Source: an uncultured Alphaproteobacteria bacterium (lineage in GTDB: Bacteria; Pseudomonadota; Alphaproteobacteria; HIMB59; GCA-002718135). From it: DNA of 43,706 bases. Under the pieces are notes generated by a model, which was not told where the DNA came from, ran no database searches, and saw only the letters and a list, made by a program, of their open reading frames with translations. Numbering within the stretch: the stretch's first letter is position 1; the number at the start of each line of letters is the position of its first letter. Positions 6,795-15,351 of the stretch are shown here, piece after piece. The position numbers and the translations under genes were made by a program. Where the stretch lies: NCBI GenBank assembly GCA_902602515.1, contig CACKRG010000008.1, forward strand, positions 1 to 43,706, given 5' to 3'.

Positions 6795-8595
6795 TTTTTA
6801 ATTTTTCCTCAATTTCTAGAATCTCTAACCATCTATCTTCTTTTACTTTTAATTCTTCATTAAGAAATTCAATTTTTTTTGTTATTTCTACATATCTATC
6901 GTAGTTTTCCAAGTATATATTTGACTTCTTTAACTCATTACTCAATATATTTAATTCTTCCTGGATTAAATTAATCTCTTTTGGAATATTTTCTAGTTGG
7001 AATTTATATTTGTATGACAATTTTAAAGATTTAGTTATCTTAACATCGGTGTTTTTATTTTTTTTTGTATTTTTGTTTATATTTTTTTTATTATGTGATT
7101 TTAAAAAATCACTATAACCACCTAAAAATAATGAAACTTTACCACTAGTATCAAAATGAAGAATTTTATTTACAGTTTGATCCAAGAAATCTCTATCATG
7201 AGATACAATTAATAATGTACCTTTATAATTTGATAACATTTCTGTAAGCAAATCTAATGTTTCTAAATCAAGGTCATTAGTTGGTTCATCTAATATTAAA
7301 CCTGTTTTAGGATTTGCTAATACTTTAGCAAGTAGAAGTCTATTTTGTTCACCACCTGATAATGTTTGAATTGTATGGTTAATATTTTTAGGGTCAAACT
7401 GGAAATCTTTCACATAACTACAAACATGTCTTTCCTTACCTTGAACTTTTAAGTAATCACCACCTGATGGAACTAAAATATCTTTTATTGATTTTCTTCC
7501 ACTTAAGTCATTTCTCATTTGGTCAAAGTATGAGAATTCTAAATTTTTTTTTAATTTTAATTTTCCACCTGTGATTTTAACTTCATTTAATAGGGTTTTT
7601 AAAAAAGTAGATTTTCCTGTTCCATTTTTACCAAGTAATCCTATTCGATCATTCTTTGCTATTTTAATAGAGAGTTTTTCAAATACATTGTCTCTCTGAT
7701 TTGGATATCTAACGTCAACATCAATATACTCAGCAATAAATTTTGATTGATCAACTGATTTTTTTGCAATTTGAGGTTTTAAAGATTTGATTGCACTTCG
7801 ATAAGATGACTCATCTTTTTCTAATTGTATTTTTAACTGCCTAGCTCTTCTTAACCTTTTTTCATTTCTCTTTACTCTAGCTTTAACCCCTTTATTTGCC
7901 CATTCTAGTTCAATATTGACAAATTGTTTTCTATTTCTCAATTCTCGATATTCTTGATCTAAAAGTTCCTCAGACCATTTATCAAAATTTTTAAAACCAT
8001 TTGGGCTTACTCTTAACTTTCCTCTATCCAACCAAAAAACTTTATTAGTAAAATTGCTCAAGAAAGCCCTATCATGACTTACACATAAGATTGTTTTATT
8101 TAAATCTCTAAGATAATTTTCTAACCACTGAATGCATTCTAAATCTAAATGATTTGTTGGCTCATCCAGAAGAAGAACATCAAAATCCTTTAATAAAGAC
8201 CTAATTAAATATACTTTTCTTACCTGACCTCCTGATAGACTATCAATATTTGAATGTTTATTTAAACTTAATCTTTCACAAAATATATCAATGAAATGCT
8301 TATTTTTTTCATTTATTAAATCTTTTAAGCTTTCAAATATTGTTGTTTTATTTATTCTTTCAAATTTTTGATTAAAATAACTTACATTTAAATTAGGGTA
8401 ATTCCAAATAATACCATTATCTAAATCTTGTTCACCACTAATAATTTTCATTAGAGTACTTTTGCCTACTCCATTTTTACCTACTAGCGCAATCATATCC
8501 TTTTTATGAAGATTTAAATCTAAGTTTTGAAAAATAGTTTTTTTACCAAATTTTATCTCTACTTCTCTTAGAGAAAAAATAAGGTCGCTAGGCAC
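6787..8595 (-). CDS. uup: ABC-F ATPase Uup
   Basis: A 602-aa soluble protein with two ABC ATPase domains and no membrane segments, as in ABC-F translation factors. Walker A motifs are GKNGVGKST (39-47) and GKNGTGKST (322-330); signature motifs LSGGQ (119-123) and LSGGE follow, with LLLDEPTNHLDL and LILDEPTNDLDL as Walker B. Between them is the charged linker, and a C-terminal coiled coil of about 90 residues identifies Uup rather than EttA. Uup acts on ribosomes and affects precise excision of transposons. The start is GTG at 8595, overlapping the stop of a small upstream gene (TAGTG). Confidence 0.92.
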   Translation of the reverse strand: MPSDLIFSLREVEIKFGKKTIFQNLDLNLHKKDMIALVGKNGVGKSTLMKIISGEQDLDNGIIWNYPNLNVSYFNQKFERINKTTIFESLKDLINEKNKHFIDIFCERLSLNKHSNIDSLSGGQVRKVYLIRSLLKDFDVLLLDEPTNHLDLECIQWLENYLRDLNKTILCVSHDRAFLSNFTNKVFWLDRGKLRVSPNGFKNFDKWSEELLDQEYRELRNRKQFVNIELEWANKGVKARVKRNEKRLRRARQLKIQLEKDESSYRSAIKSLKPQIAKKSVDQSKFIAEYIDVDVRYPNQRDNVFEKLSIKIAKNDRIGLLGKNGTGKSTFLKTLLNEVKITGGKLKLKKNLEFSYFDQMRNDLSGRKSIKDILVPSGGDYLKVQGKERHVCSYVKDFQFDPKNINHTIQTLSGGEQNRLLLAKVLANPKTGLILDEPTNDLDLETLDLLTEMLSNYKGTLLIVSHDRDFLDQTVNKILHFDTSGKVSLFLGGYSDFLKSHNKKNINKNTKKNKNTDVKITKSLKLSYKYKFQLENIPKEINLIQEELNILSNELKKSNIYLENYDRYVEITKKIEFLNEELKVKEDRWLEILEIEEKLKNE

Positions 8596-8720
8596 TAGTT
8601 ATAATACTTATAATAAATTAAAATTAATTCAAGGATAGCAAATAATGTAAAAATTATTACAATTCTTAAAATTGACCATTGACCTTTTGGAAAAATAAAT
8701 CCGAAAAATTTTTGCATCAT
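8595..8720 (-). CDS. small membrane protein (41 aa) upstream of uup
   Basis: A 41-codon frame beginning MMQKFFGFIFPKGQWSILR with one hydrophobic helix (IVIIFTLFAILELILIYY). Its TAG shares one base with the GTG start of uup (TAGTG), a classic termination-reinitiation arrangement. The start may be either ATG at 8720 or 8717. No homologue recognised with certainty. Supported by coupling, the amphipathic N-terminus and the single transmembrane segment. Confidence 0.55.
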   Translation of the reverse strand: MMQKFFGFIFPKGQWSILRIVIIFTLFAILELILIYYKYYN

Positions 8721-8896
8721 ATTTATTTAGAATTATTTCTATTATTATGATTACATAATGATAATATTTAATAATTCTAGTTAATTATAAATATTTTTTG
8801 TTAAAATTATTTTATTGAAAAAAAACGATAGTTGTAAATTGGGATTAAAATAACAAATATTTGTGGAGTTAATCCACTAATATTCATATTTATACT
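8721..8896. other. AT-rich intergenic region, probable uup promoter
   Basis: There is no coding frame of note. It probably contains the promoter of the uup operon (minus strand). A weak hairpin GTGGA/TCCAC at 8863-8877, followed on the minus strand by AT-rich sequence, may end the 8897-9262 gene. Confidence 0.35.
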
Positions 8897-9262
8897 TTAT
8901 CTACTATAAGAATAAAAAGCTGCAGTAAAGATCGCTGTTAAAATTACATTGATATATGGTGTTGCTCCAGCAACAGCACCAGTTAAAATGTGAAATAAAA
9001 TTATGGCAGTAAATAGTAATCCACCAAGAGCAAACAACATTCCAATAGATTTAAGATTTTCACTTGCGATATCTGGAAATCTCCAACTCCAAATTCCATT
9101 TACAAGCAATACAACGCCGACAAATTGACCAAAAGTTATTAAATCTGATGTTGATTCCCAGCCGGTACCCTGTGAAATCCAAAGAGAGCCAAGAAAAAGT
9201 GAGCCTAACCCATTAATAATTAGCACAATACCTTGTGCTTTGAAAATTAAATTTAAATTCAT
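8897..9262 (-). CDS. four-helix membrane protein, unknown function
   Basis: A small integral membrane protein of 121 aa with about four hydrophobic segments: AQGIVLIINGLGSLFLGSLW, FGQFVGVVLLVNGIW, GMLFALGGLLFTAIILFHIL and VILTAIFTAAFY. I choose ATG at 9262 over a longer frame reaching 9328 because GGAG lies 6 nt before it (GGAGATTGTATG) and the extra N-terminus has no family character. The general look is of small DoxX-like or DUF4345-type proteins, but I do not recognise the family. It is divergent from the aco operon. Confidence 0.7.
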   Translation of the reverse strand: MNLNLIFKAQGIVLIINGLGSLFLGSLWISQGTGWESTSDLITFGQFVGVVLLVNGIWSWRFPDIASENLKSIGMLFALGGLLFTAIILFHILTGAVAGATPYINVILTAIFTAAFYSYSR

Positions 9263-9431
9263 ACAATCTCCAATGTTTGCTAATAAATACAATAAGATTC
9301 TCATAAAATTGATATTTTTTAGATACAATATTTATAAAAATTTTATTCTACATTTAAATTGTACTGGATTATTAAATTTAAAATTCAAAAAAGATATTGA
9401 TCTATTTAGATTTTCGTATTAAATTTTTTTT

Positions 9432-10397
9432 ATGCAATTGAGTAGGGAAGATTTATTAAAGGCATACAAGGGTATGTGTGAGATTAGAGAATTTGATGAT
9501 GCAGTTCATTATGAATTTGCAGCAGATGCAATGCCTGGTTTCGTTCATTTATATGTAGGTGAAGAAGCATCTGCTATGGGTATTTGTATGCATCTTAATG
9601 AAAAAGACACAATAGCAAGCACGCATCGTGGACATGGTCATTGTATTGCTAAAGGTTGTGACATTACAGATATGATGAAAGAATTGTACGGAAAAAAAGA
9701 TGGTATATGTGGTGGTAAAGGTGGTTCAATGCATATTGCAGATCTTTCAAAAGGAATGCTTGGAGCAAATGGAATTGTTGGTGGCGGTCCTCCTATAGTA
9801 CTAGGTGCAGCTTTAACATATAAAACAAAAAAAACTGGCAATGTATCAGTTGGTTTCTTTGGTGATGGTGCATCTAATCAAGGCTCAATTTCAGAATCAA
9901 TGAATATGGCTACAGTTCTTCAACTTCCAGCAATATTTGTATGTGAAGATAATGGTTTTGCTGAGTCAACAGCAAAAGAATATGCTGTTGGTGGAAGCAT
10001 ACTAGATAGAGGAAAAGCTTTTGGTTTAGACTCTCATGAAGTTGATGGAAATGACTTTTTTGCAGTACATGAAGCAGCAAAGCATGTAATTGATAACGCA
10101 AGAAATGGAAAGGGTCCAGCCTTGCTTCATATAAAAACTAGTAAAGTCTATGGCCATTTTGAAGGTGATGCAATTTCTTATAGAACTAAAGAAGAAAATG
10201 AAAAAATTAAAAATGAAGAGGATCCTCTAAAAATTTTTAAAAAGAAAGTAACTGAATCTGGACTTTTAGAATTATCGCAATTAGAAAAATTAGAAAATGA
10301 TGCAAAAGAACAAGTAAAAATTGCTGTTGAAGAATCTAAGAAGGCAGATTTTCCAACTGAAAAGGATTTATTAACAGACGTTTATATAAAATATTAA
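9432..10397 (+). CDS. acoA: acetoin/pyruvate dehydrogenase E1 component, alpha subunit
   Basis: A 321-aa thiamine-diphosphate enzyme subunit that decarboxylates a 2-oxo acid or cleaves acetoin. The ThDP motif begins GDGASNQG at 144-151 and ends with the EDNGFAEST segment. The block THRGHGHCIAKG near 64-75 and GGKGGSMHI near 94-102 are typical of AcoA/PdhA. It is first of three genes: acoB follows after 15 nt and acoC after another 9. The AcoC partner (lipoyl plus alpha/beta hydrolase) makes an acetoin dehydrogenase more likely than a pyruvate dehydrogenase. Confidence 0.9.
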   Translation: MQLSREDLLKAYKGMCEIREFDDAVHYEFAADAMPGFVHLYVGEEASAMGICMHLNEKDTIASTHRGHGHCIAKGCDITDMMKELYGKKDGICGGKGGSMHIADLSKGMLGANGIVGGGPPIVLGAALTYKTKKTGNVSVGFFGDGASNQGSISESMNMATVLQLPAIFVCEDNGFAESTAKEYAVGGSILDRGKAFGLDSHEVDGNDFFAVHEAAKHVIDNARNGKGPALLHIKTSKVYGHFEGDAISYRTKEENEKIKNEEDPLKIFKKKVTESGLLELSQLEKLENDAKEQVKIAVEESKKADFPTEKDLLTDVYIKY

Positions 10398-10412
10398 TTA
10401 AAGGAAAAAAAT

Positions 10413-11414
10413 ATGTCAATAAAATCATATAAAGATGCAATTAATGAAGCACTTCTTCAAGAGATGAAAAAAGATGAGAACGTAGTTATAATGGGAGAGG
10501 ATGTTGCTGGAGGAGCAGGTACAAATGGTGAGCAAGATGCTTGGGGAGGAGTTTTAGGAGTTACTAAGGGTTTATTAGGACACTATGGAAGAGAAAGAGT
10601 AATTGATACTCCCATTACTGAAACTGCAATACTAGGTATGGCTTCAGGTGCTGCATTAACTGGATTGCGCCCAGTAGCAGAATTAATGTTTGTAGATTTT
10701 ATGGGCGTATGCTTTGATCAAATTCTAAATCAAACTGCTAAATTTAGATATATGTTTGGAGGTAAGGCAGTTACTCCTGTAACTATAAGAACTATGTATG
10801 GCGGGGGGTTAAGAGCTGCTAGTCAACATAGCCAATGTCTATATCCTATGTTTACACATGTGCCGGGTATCAAAGTTGTTGTACCCTCTTGTGCATACGA
10901 TGCGAAAGGTTTGTTAATACAATCAATTAGAGATGATGATCCTGTTATTTATATGGAACATAAAAATTTATATGATGTAACTCAAGAAGTTCCAGATGAG
11001 TCTTATACTATTCCTTTTGGTGAAGCCAATTTTACAAGAGAAGGAAAAGATATAACTTTTATTGGAATGGGTCAAACTGTTGGAATTTGCAACAAAGTTG
11101 CTGACAAATTAAAAAGTGAAGGTAAATCTGCAACAGTGCTTGATTTGCGAACTCTTTCTCCTCTTGACGAAGATTCAGTTTTGGAAGCTGCTGAAGAGAC
11201 AGGTAGGGTTGTGATTGTTGATGAGTCTTATCCAAGATGTAATATAGCTACAGATTTATCAGCACTTATTTGCCAAGAATCATTTTCATCTCTTAAAGCA
11301 CCAATAAAAATGGTTACTCCACCTCACACTCCCGTACCATTTTCACCTCCGTTAGAGGACTTATATTTGCCAAGTGAGGAAAAAGTTTATAACGCTGCCA
11401 AAGAGATACTATAA
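10413..11414 (+). CDS. acoB: acetoin/pyruvate dehydrogenase E1 component, beta subunit
   Basis: A 333-aa partner of the alpha subunit. The N-terminal pyrimidine-binding domain shows VVIMGEDVAGGAGTNG and DTPITETAILGMASGAAL, whose Glu activates ThDP. The C-terminal transketolase-like domain carries the KLKSEGKSATVLDLRTLSPL block and ends in PHTPVPFSPPLE, with the conserved TPPHTPVPFSP segment. A good ribosome site (AAAGGA) precedes the ATG. The length is that of AcoB/PdhB. It forms the alpha2beta2 E1 with the upstream gene. Confidence 0.91.
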   Translation: MSIKSYKDAINEALLQEMKKDENVVIMGEDVAGGAGTNGEQDAWGGVLGVTKGLLGHYGRERVIDTPITETAILGMASGAALTGLRPVAELMFVDFMGVCFDQILNQTAKFRYMFGGKAVTPVTIRTMYGGGLRAASQHSQCLYPMFTHVPGIKVVVPSCAYDAKGLLIQSIRDDDPVIYMEHKNLYDVTQEVPDESYTIPFGEANFTREGKDITFIGMGQTVGICNKVADKLKSEGKSATVLDLRTLSPLDEDSVLEAAEETGRVVIVDESYPRCNIATDLSALICQESFSSLKAPIKMVTPPHTPVPFSPPLEDLYLPSEEKVYNAAKEIL

Positions 11415-11423
11415 TAAATTAAG

Positions 11424-12539
11424 ATGTCTGAAAGTTTAATTGCCATAACTATGCCTAAGTGGGGGCTAGCTATGAAAGAGGGTGCAATTTTACAGTGGTT
11501 AAAAAATGAAGGGGATGAAGTAAAAAAAGGGGAAATATTAGTAGAAATTGAAACAGATAAAGTTGTTAATGAAATGGAATCTCCTGAAGATGGTAGATTA
11601 TTAAAGAAATGTGTAGAAACCGATATCAGAGTTCCAGTGGGTTCTTTAATTGCTGTTTATGGCAATGAAAATATCTCTGATGAGGATATTGAAAAATTTA
11701 TTTCCGAATTTAAAGAAAATTTTGTTGTTGAAGATGATGAGTCGGGAAGTGAAAAAGATAAGTATGAAAAAATTACTTTAGGCGAGATAGAAATTAATTT
11801 TAGCAAGATAGGTGAAGAAAAAGAAAAAAATATTTTATTTATTCATGGTTTTGGTGGTGATTTAAATAATTGGATGTTTAATCAGGAGGATCTTTCTAAG
11901 GACTATAATACCTTTGCTATAGACTTACCAGGTCATGGACAATCATCAAAAAATGTAACAGATGGATCATTAAAAAACATGGCAAAAATTGTGAATGATT
12001 TTTGTGCGCAAAATAATATTACTAAAGTTAAGTTAGTTGGCCACTCTTATGGAGCTGGAATAGCGATACAAACAGCATCCGATTTTAAAGACTTAATAGA
12101 ATCTCTAACATTAATAAGTCCTATAGGTCTTGGAAATGAAATAGATAGTTCTTATCTTGAAAATTTTATTACAGCTGAATCAAGAAGAGATTTAAAACCA
12201 GTATTAGAAAAACTTTATAACAATAGTGATATTATTACACGAGATATGGTAAATGAAGTTCTAAACTATAAAAGAATTGATGGAGTAGAAAGCTCTTTAA
12301 AAAATATGAAAGATGAAATAGTTAAATCAGATTTACAAAATAATGATCTAAAAGATATATTAAACTTATTAGATATTCCCGTTAGCATTGTGTGGGGTAA
12401 AGATGATAATATAATTCCCTCAAATCATAGTGAAAAGCTTAATGAAAAAATTTTAGTAGAAGTTATTGAGAGCTGTGGACATATGGCGCATACAGAACAT
12501 GCTTCAAAAGTTAATGAAGTAATTAAAAAAACTAATTAG
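11424..12539 (+). CDS. acoC: AcoC: lipoyl domain fused to alpha/beta-hydrolase
   Basis: A 371-aa protein of two parts. Residues 1-80 are a lipoyl domain with the modified lysine K46 in ETDKVVNE. Residues 125-370 form an alpha/beta-hydrolase: oxyanion region IHGFGGDLNNW, nucleophile Ser208 in GHSYGAG, acid at Asp327/328 (VWGKDDN) and His353 (CGHMAH). The usual E2 acyltransferase domain (HxxxDG) and E1/E3-binding domain are absent. This is the architecture of AcoC from acetoin systems. It ends the acoABC set; no E3 (lipoamide dehydrogenase), acoX or acoR is present nearby. The stop overlaps a convergent gene by 4 nt. Confidence 0.9.
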   Translation: MSESLIAITMPKWGLAMKEGAILQWLKNEGDEVKKGEILVEIETDKVVNEMESPEDGRLLKKCVETDIRVPVGSLIAVYGNENISDEDIEKFISEFKENFVVEDDESGSEKDKYEKITLGEIEINFSKIGEEKEKNILFIHGFGGDLNNWMFNQEDLSKDYNTFAIDLPGHGQSSKNVTDGSLKNMAKIVNDFCAQNNITKVKLVGHSYGAGIAIQTASDFKDLIESLTLISPIGLGNEIDSSYLENFITAESRRDLKPVLEKLYNNSDIITRDMVNEVLNYKRIDGVESSLKNMKDEIVKSDLQNNDLKDILNLLDIPVSIVWGKDDNIIPSNHSEKLNEKILVEVIESCGHMAHTEHASKVNEVIKKTN

Positions 12540-13144
12540 TTTGTTACTGATTTAATCCATTTAATACAATCTTCTAATCTATCATCACCCCAGAAAACTT
12601 CTTTTTGATAAATAAAAGTAGGACTTCCAAAAACTCCATTTTTGTATGCTTTATCTGTGTTTTCTAAATACTGGTTATTTATTTTTGATGACTTAGCTTT
12701 ACTTAGGGTATCTTCTTTATCTAAATTTAATTCTTGTAATATTTCTGAAAGATTAGGTTCAGTTGCTGGCTCTTTTCCTTCTTGAAACCACTTTTTATAC
12801 GTGAGAGTTACATAATCTACTCCCCACCCCTCTTCCATTCCTAGAATTGCAAGTTGATTAGCTAAATCAAATTCCTTTAATGGATAAGGTGCCGGTACTT
12901 TAGCAAAAAATCCATAAAATTTTGCTCTTCTTTCAATATCTCTCCACATATAATTTGATTTAATTTTTTTTGATGGCGGAGTAAAAGGAATATTATCCAT
13001 GTCCATCATGATTTTTCGAACACTAAATGGATGCCAGTTAAACTTAATGTTTTGTTTTGCAGAAACCTCAGCAAGTCTATTAACAGAAAGATAAGTGTAC
13101 GTACTGCCAATAGAAAACCAAAAATCTATTTCTCTCATTAACAA
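12536..13144 (-). CDS. 2-hydroxychromene-2-carboxylate isomerase-like DsbA-fold protein
   Basis: A 202-aa thioredoxin-fold (DsbA/kappa-GST) protein. The start REIDFWFSIGSTYTYLSVNR has a Ser in place of the redox CxxC, as in the NahD-like isomerases, which use glutathione. FNWHPFSVRKIM and VFGSPTFIYQKEVFWGDDRL are further family blocks (cis-Pro in SPTF). The known member acts in naphthalene degradation, but family members are common in bacteria without that pathway, so the real substrate is open. It is convergent with acoC. Confidence 0.82.
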   Translation of the reverse strand: MLMREIDFWFSIGSTYTYLSVNRLAEVSAKQNIKFNWHPFSVRKIMMDMDNIPFTPPSKKIKSNYMWRDIERRAKFYGFFAKVPAPYPLKEFDLANQLAILGMEEGWGVDYVTLTYKKWFQEGKEPATEPNLSEILQELNLDKEDTLSKAKSSKINNQYLENTDKAYKNGVFGSPTFIYQKEVFWGDDRLEDCIKWIKSVTN

Positions 13145-13227
13145 TTAATATATATTATTAACTAGTACTTGTAATTATTAATTTATTATTAAAAAATATT
13201 GATTATTTACAGAGAAGCTTTTTTATT

Positions 13228-14385
13228 ATGAAACCTGAATTTAGAAATGAAATACTAACGTGTTTTGGTGGGGCATTTTTAGTTATGTTTATGATTGGTA
13301 TTTATTTTGTTTATCTACCATGGAATATGCAAAGATTAGATATTTCTGAAACTCAACTTGGTATTTCAATTTGTGCCTTTGGTTTTGCAAATCTTTTTGC
13401 AAATCAATTAGGCGCAAGGATAATTGTTCCAAAAATTGGTACATCAAATACAATAATTATAGGAATATTAGTTTTTTCTTATCTTCCACTGTTAATTGCC
13501 AGTGTTCCAAATTATTTTTATTTTACATTATTTTTTATCCCAATAGGAATAGGTGCTGGACTAATTTTTCCTGTATTAAATTCTCAAATGGCTATAATTG
13601 AACAAAAAACAAATAAAATATTGATCCCTTTTACTCAAGCCTGTTTTTCTGCAGGTTCTTTATTTGGTGCTTTAGGTGCAGCTTTTTTCATTAAATTAGT
13701 TCCAGATCCAAGAATTACTTTTTTAATAGTTGGAACTTTATTTTTTATATACTCTGCTTGTTTCTACTACTTTGGTCTCAATAAAAAATATGAAATAGAT
13801 GAAAAAATAGAGAGATTTAAATTACCAGAAAATAATATTTTTATTTATGGTTTTTTATTAATGATTAACTTTGCAACATTAGGAATTATTATTGATTGGT
13901 CACCAATATGGTTAACAAAAGATTTAGGTGCTCCTTTATTTCTAGGTGGATTAATTATAATATTTTTTAATGGTGGTGAAATATTAGCAAGAGTAGCTGC
14001 AAGTAAATTAATTAATAAATTTGGTGACATAACTGTTGGTAGCTACTTTAGTATAATTTCATGCACAATCTTATTCTTATCTATCTTAACATCAAATCTA
14101 TATATAATACTTTTTGGAATTATAATATTTGGTTTTGGAACAGCAAATTTTGTTGCTGTTGTTTTGAGACAAGCAATAAGTGAAACAAATGAATCAATAA
14201 GTCTTACAGTTTCAAATTTATTAACACTTGGTTTCGCAGGTTTTATTTTTGGTCCCGCAATTGTCGGATATTTAGCAGAACTTATTAGTTTAACTTTTAA
14301 TATGTATTTACTTTCAATAATTTGGGCTTTCAATGGCTTAGCTCTTTTTTATTTGATTAATAAAAATAAATTAAAAGATAATTAA
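13228..14385 (+). CDS. MFS transporter, about 12 TM
   Basis: A 385-aa major facilitator protein with about twelve hydrophobic segments. The first half has LGISICAFGFANLFANQLGA and IGIGAGLIFPVLNSQMA; the second half begins near residue 205 with ENNIFIYGFLLMINFATLG. The order and the GxxxP-like stretches suit sugar- or small-molecule-carrier MFS families (FucP-like), but no substrate signature is clear. It is a single gene, followed by tRNA-Thr. No odd features. Confidence 0.82.
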   Translation: MKPEFRNEILTCFGGAFLVMFMIGIYFVYLPWNMQRLDISETQLGISICAFGFANLFANQLGARIIVPKIGTSNTIIIGILVFSYLPLLIASVPNYFYFTLFFIPIGIGAGLIFPVLNSQMAIIEQKTNKILIPFTQACFSAGSLFGALGAAFFIKLVPDPRITFLIVGTLFFIYSACFYYFGLNKKYEIDEKIERFKLPENNIFIYGFLLMINFATLGIIIDWSPIWLTKDLGAPLFLGGLIIIFFNGGEILARVAASKLINKFGDITVGSYFSIISCTILFLSILTSNLYIILFGIIIFGFGTANFVAVVLRQAISETNESISLTVSNLLTLGFAGFIFGPAIVGYLAELISLTFNMYLLSIIWAFNGLALFYLINKNKLKDN

Positions 14386-14410
14386 TTTATGATATTATAT
14401 TATATACTAA

Positions 14411-14485
14411 GCCGCAGTAACTCAGGGGTAGAGTAACTCATTGGTAATGAGTAAGCCGGCAGTTCGAATCTGCCCTGTGGCACCA
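14411..14485 (+). tRNA. tRNA-Thr (anticodon GGT), CCA encoded
   Basis: A full cloverleaf of 75 nt: acceptor GCCGCAG/CTGTGGC (one G-T pair), D stem ACTC/GAGT, anticodon stem ACTCA/TGAGT with loop TTGGTAA (anticodon GGT at 14443-14445), variable loop AAGCC, T stem GGCAG/CTGCC with TTCGAAT loop, then ACCA. It reads Thr codons ACC/ACU. The CCA end is encoded. Confidence 0.97.
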
Positions 14486-14507
14486 TCAAATTTGAAAAAT
14501 ATATTTT

Positions 14508-14915
14508 TTATTTTTCAGATCTACTAAATTTACGTAAATTAGGATCAAGTTTATAATAATCTAATTTACCTTTTGTAAATATATTTGAGTCTGTTTTTAG
14601 TTTTGTTGGATTTTCAAACATGCCAGCAGATATACTTATAGAGTTACTTTTTTTGATTTTATAAAATATACTTGCACCACATTTATTACAAAAACCTCTT
14701 TTTGCAAAGTTTGATGAGTTGTACCAACGCAAAGTACTTTTATTCATAAAAATAATATTTTCTTCAAGAGAGTTTGTGTAGGCAGCAAAATTCCCATGAG
14801 TTTTCATACATTGTTTGCAATGACAGTTAATTACATGACGAAGTTTTCCAAAGATTTTAATTTTAATCCCACCACAAAGACATTTAGCAATTTTAGATTG
14901 TACTTTTTTTTTCAT
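14508..14915 (-). CDS. GFA family protein (glutathione-dependent formaldehyde-activating-like)
   Basis: A 135-aa zinc protein of the GFA fold. Cysteine ligands are seen as KCLCGGIKI near 12-16, NCHCKQCMKTHG near 30-41 and GFCNKCGASIFY near 74-84, the standard CxCG, CxCxxC, CxxCG pattern. Gfa was described as speeding addition of formaldehyde to glutathione, but many family members have unproved roles, so only the fold is firm. It is 2 nt from the start side of a membrane protein gene on the same strand, so the two may be cotranscribed. Confidence 0.88.
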   Translation of the reverse strand: MKKKVQSKIAKCLCGGIKIKIFGKLRHVINCHCKQCMKTHGNFAAYTNSLEENIIFMNKSTLRWYNSSNFAKRGFCNKCGASIFYKIKKSNSISISAGMFENPTKLKTDSNIFTKGKLDYYKLDPNLRKFSRSEK

Positions 14916-14916
14916 T

Positions 14917-15333
14917 TTATAATTTAGAATAATTTCTTAAAAATAATATACCTGTTAACAAAGTTATAGCGGTAAATATGTATGCATTATTTGAAATAAC
15001 CTCAATATTTGTTTCTCCAGGACTATCTGTAATAACATATCTCCAAAAATTTATAGAACAAGCAAATTGAAATACAAAAATTGAAAAAAAAACTGGTAAT
15101 TGACTATCTAATCCCCTGAATAATATTATAATCAAACCTATACTAAAAGTAACAAATATTATTCCAATAATCTCTGATAAACCGGCAACTGCATGATTAA
15201 AATAACCTAAATTGGCTCTTGCGAATTCATCTGTAAAAACTAAAAGTTGAATTGCGTAATATAGGAAAAAAAAGATATTTATGATTATTATTAATATGTC
15301 TATTTTTTTATTCATTATTATATATGATATCAT
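14917..15333 (-). CDS. membrane protein of unknown function, four TM
   Basis: A 138-aa membrane protein (or 132 aa if the second Met, MNKKIDIL, is the start). Hydrophobic segments: ILIIIINIFFFLYYAIQLLV, LSEIIGIIFVTFSIGLIIIL, LPVFFSIFVFQFACSINFW and AYIFTAITLLTGILFL. It ends just before the GFA gene on the same strand. I do not recognise a family. Divergent from the GST gene with an 18-nt gap, so promoter elements for both must lie inside or overlap coding sequence. Confidence 0.65.
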   Translation of the reverse strand: MISYIIMNKKIDILIIIINIFFFLYYAIQLLVFTDEFARANLGYFNHAVAGLSEIIGIIFVTFSIGLIIILFRGLDSQLPVFFSIFVFQFACSINFWRYVITDSPGETNIEVISNNAYIFTAITLLTGILFLRNYSKL

Positions 15334-15351
15334 CTATTAAACTTTCGTAAC

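Noticed and set aside
8863-8877. Hairpin GTGGA/TCCAC near the uup region
   Set aside because: Short stem without a proper T-run; noted only as a weak possible terminator.
9240-9422. Plus-strand frame of 60 codons before acoA
   Set aside because: Low-complexity AT-rich, rich in Lys/Phe/Ile, overlaps the start of the 8897-9262 gene, no ribosome site.
9638-10101. Minus-strand frames inside acoA
   Set aside because: Antisense shadows; acoA is unambiguous.
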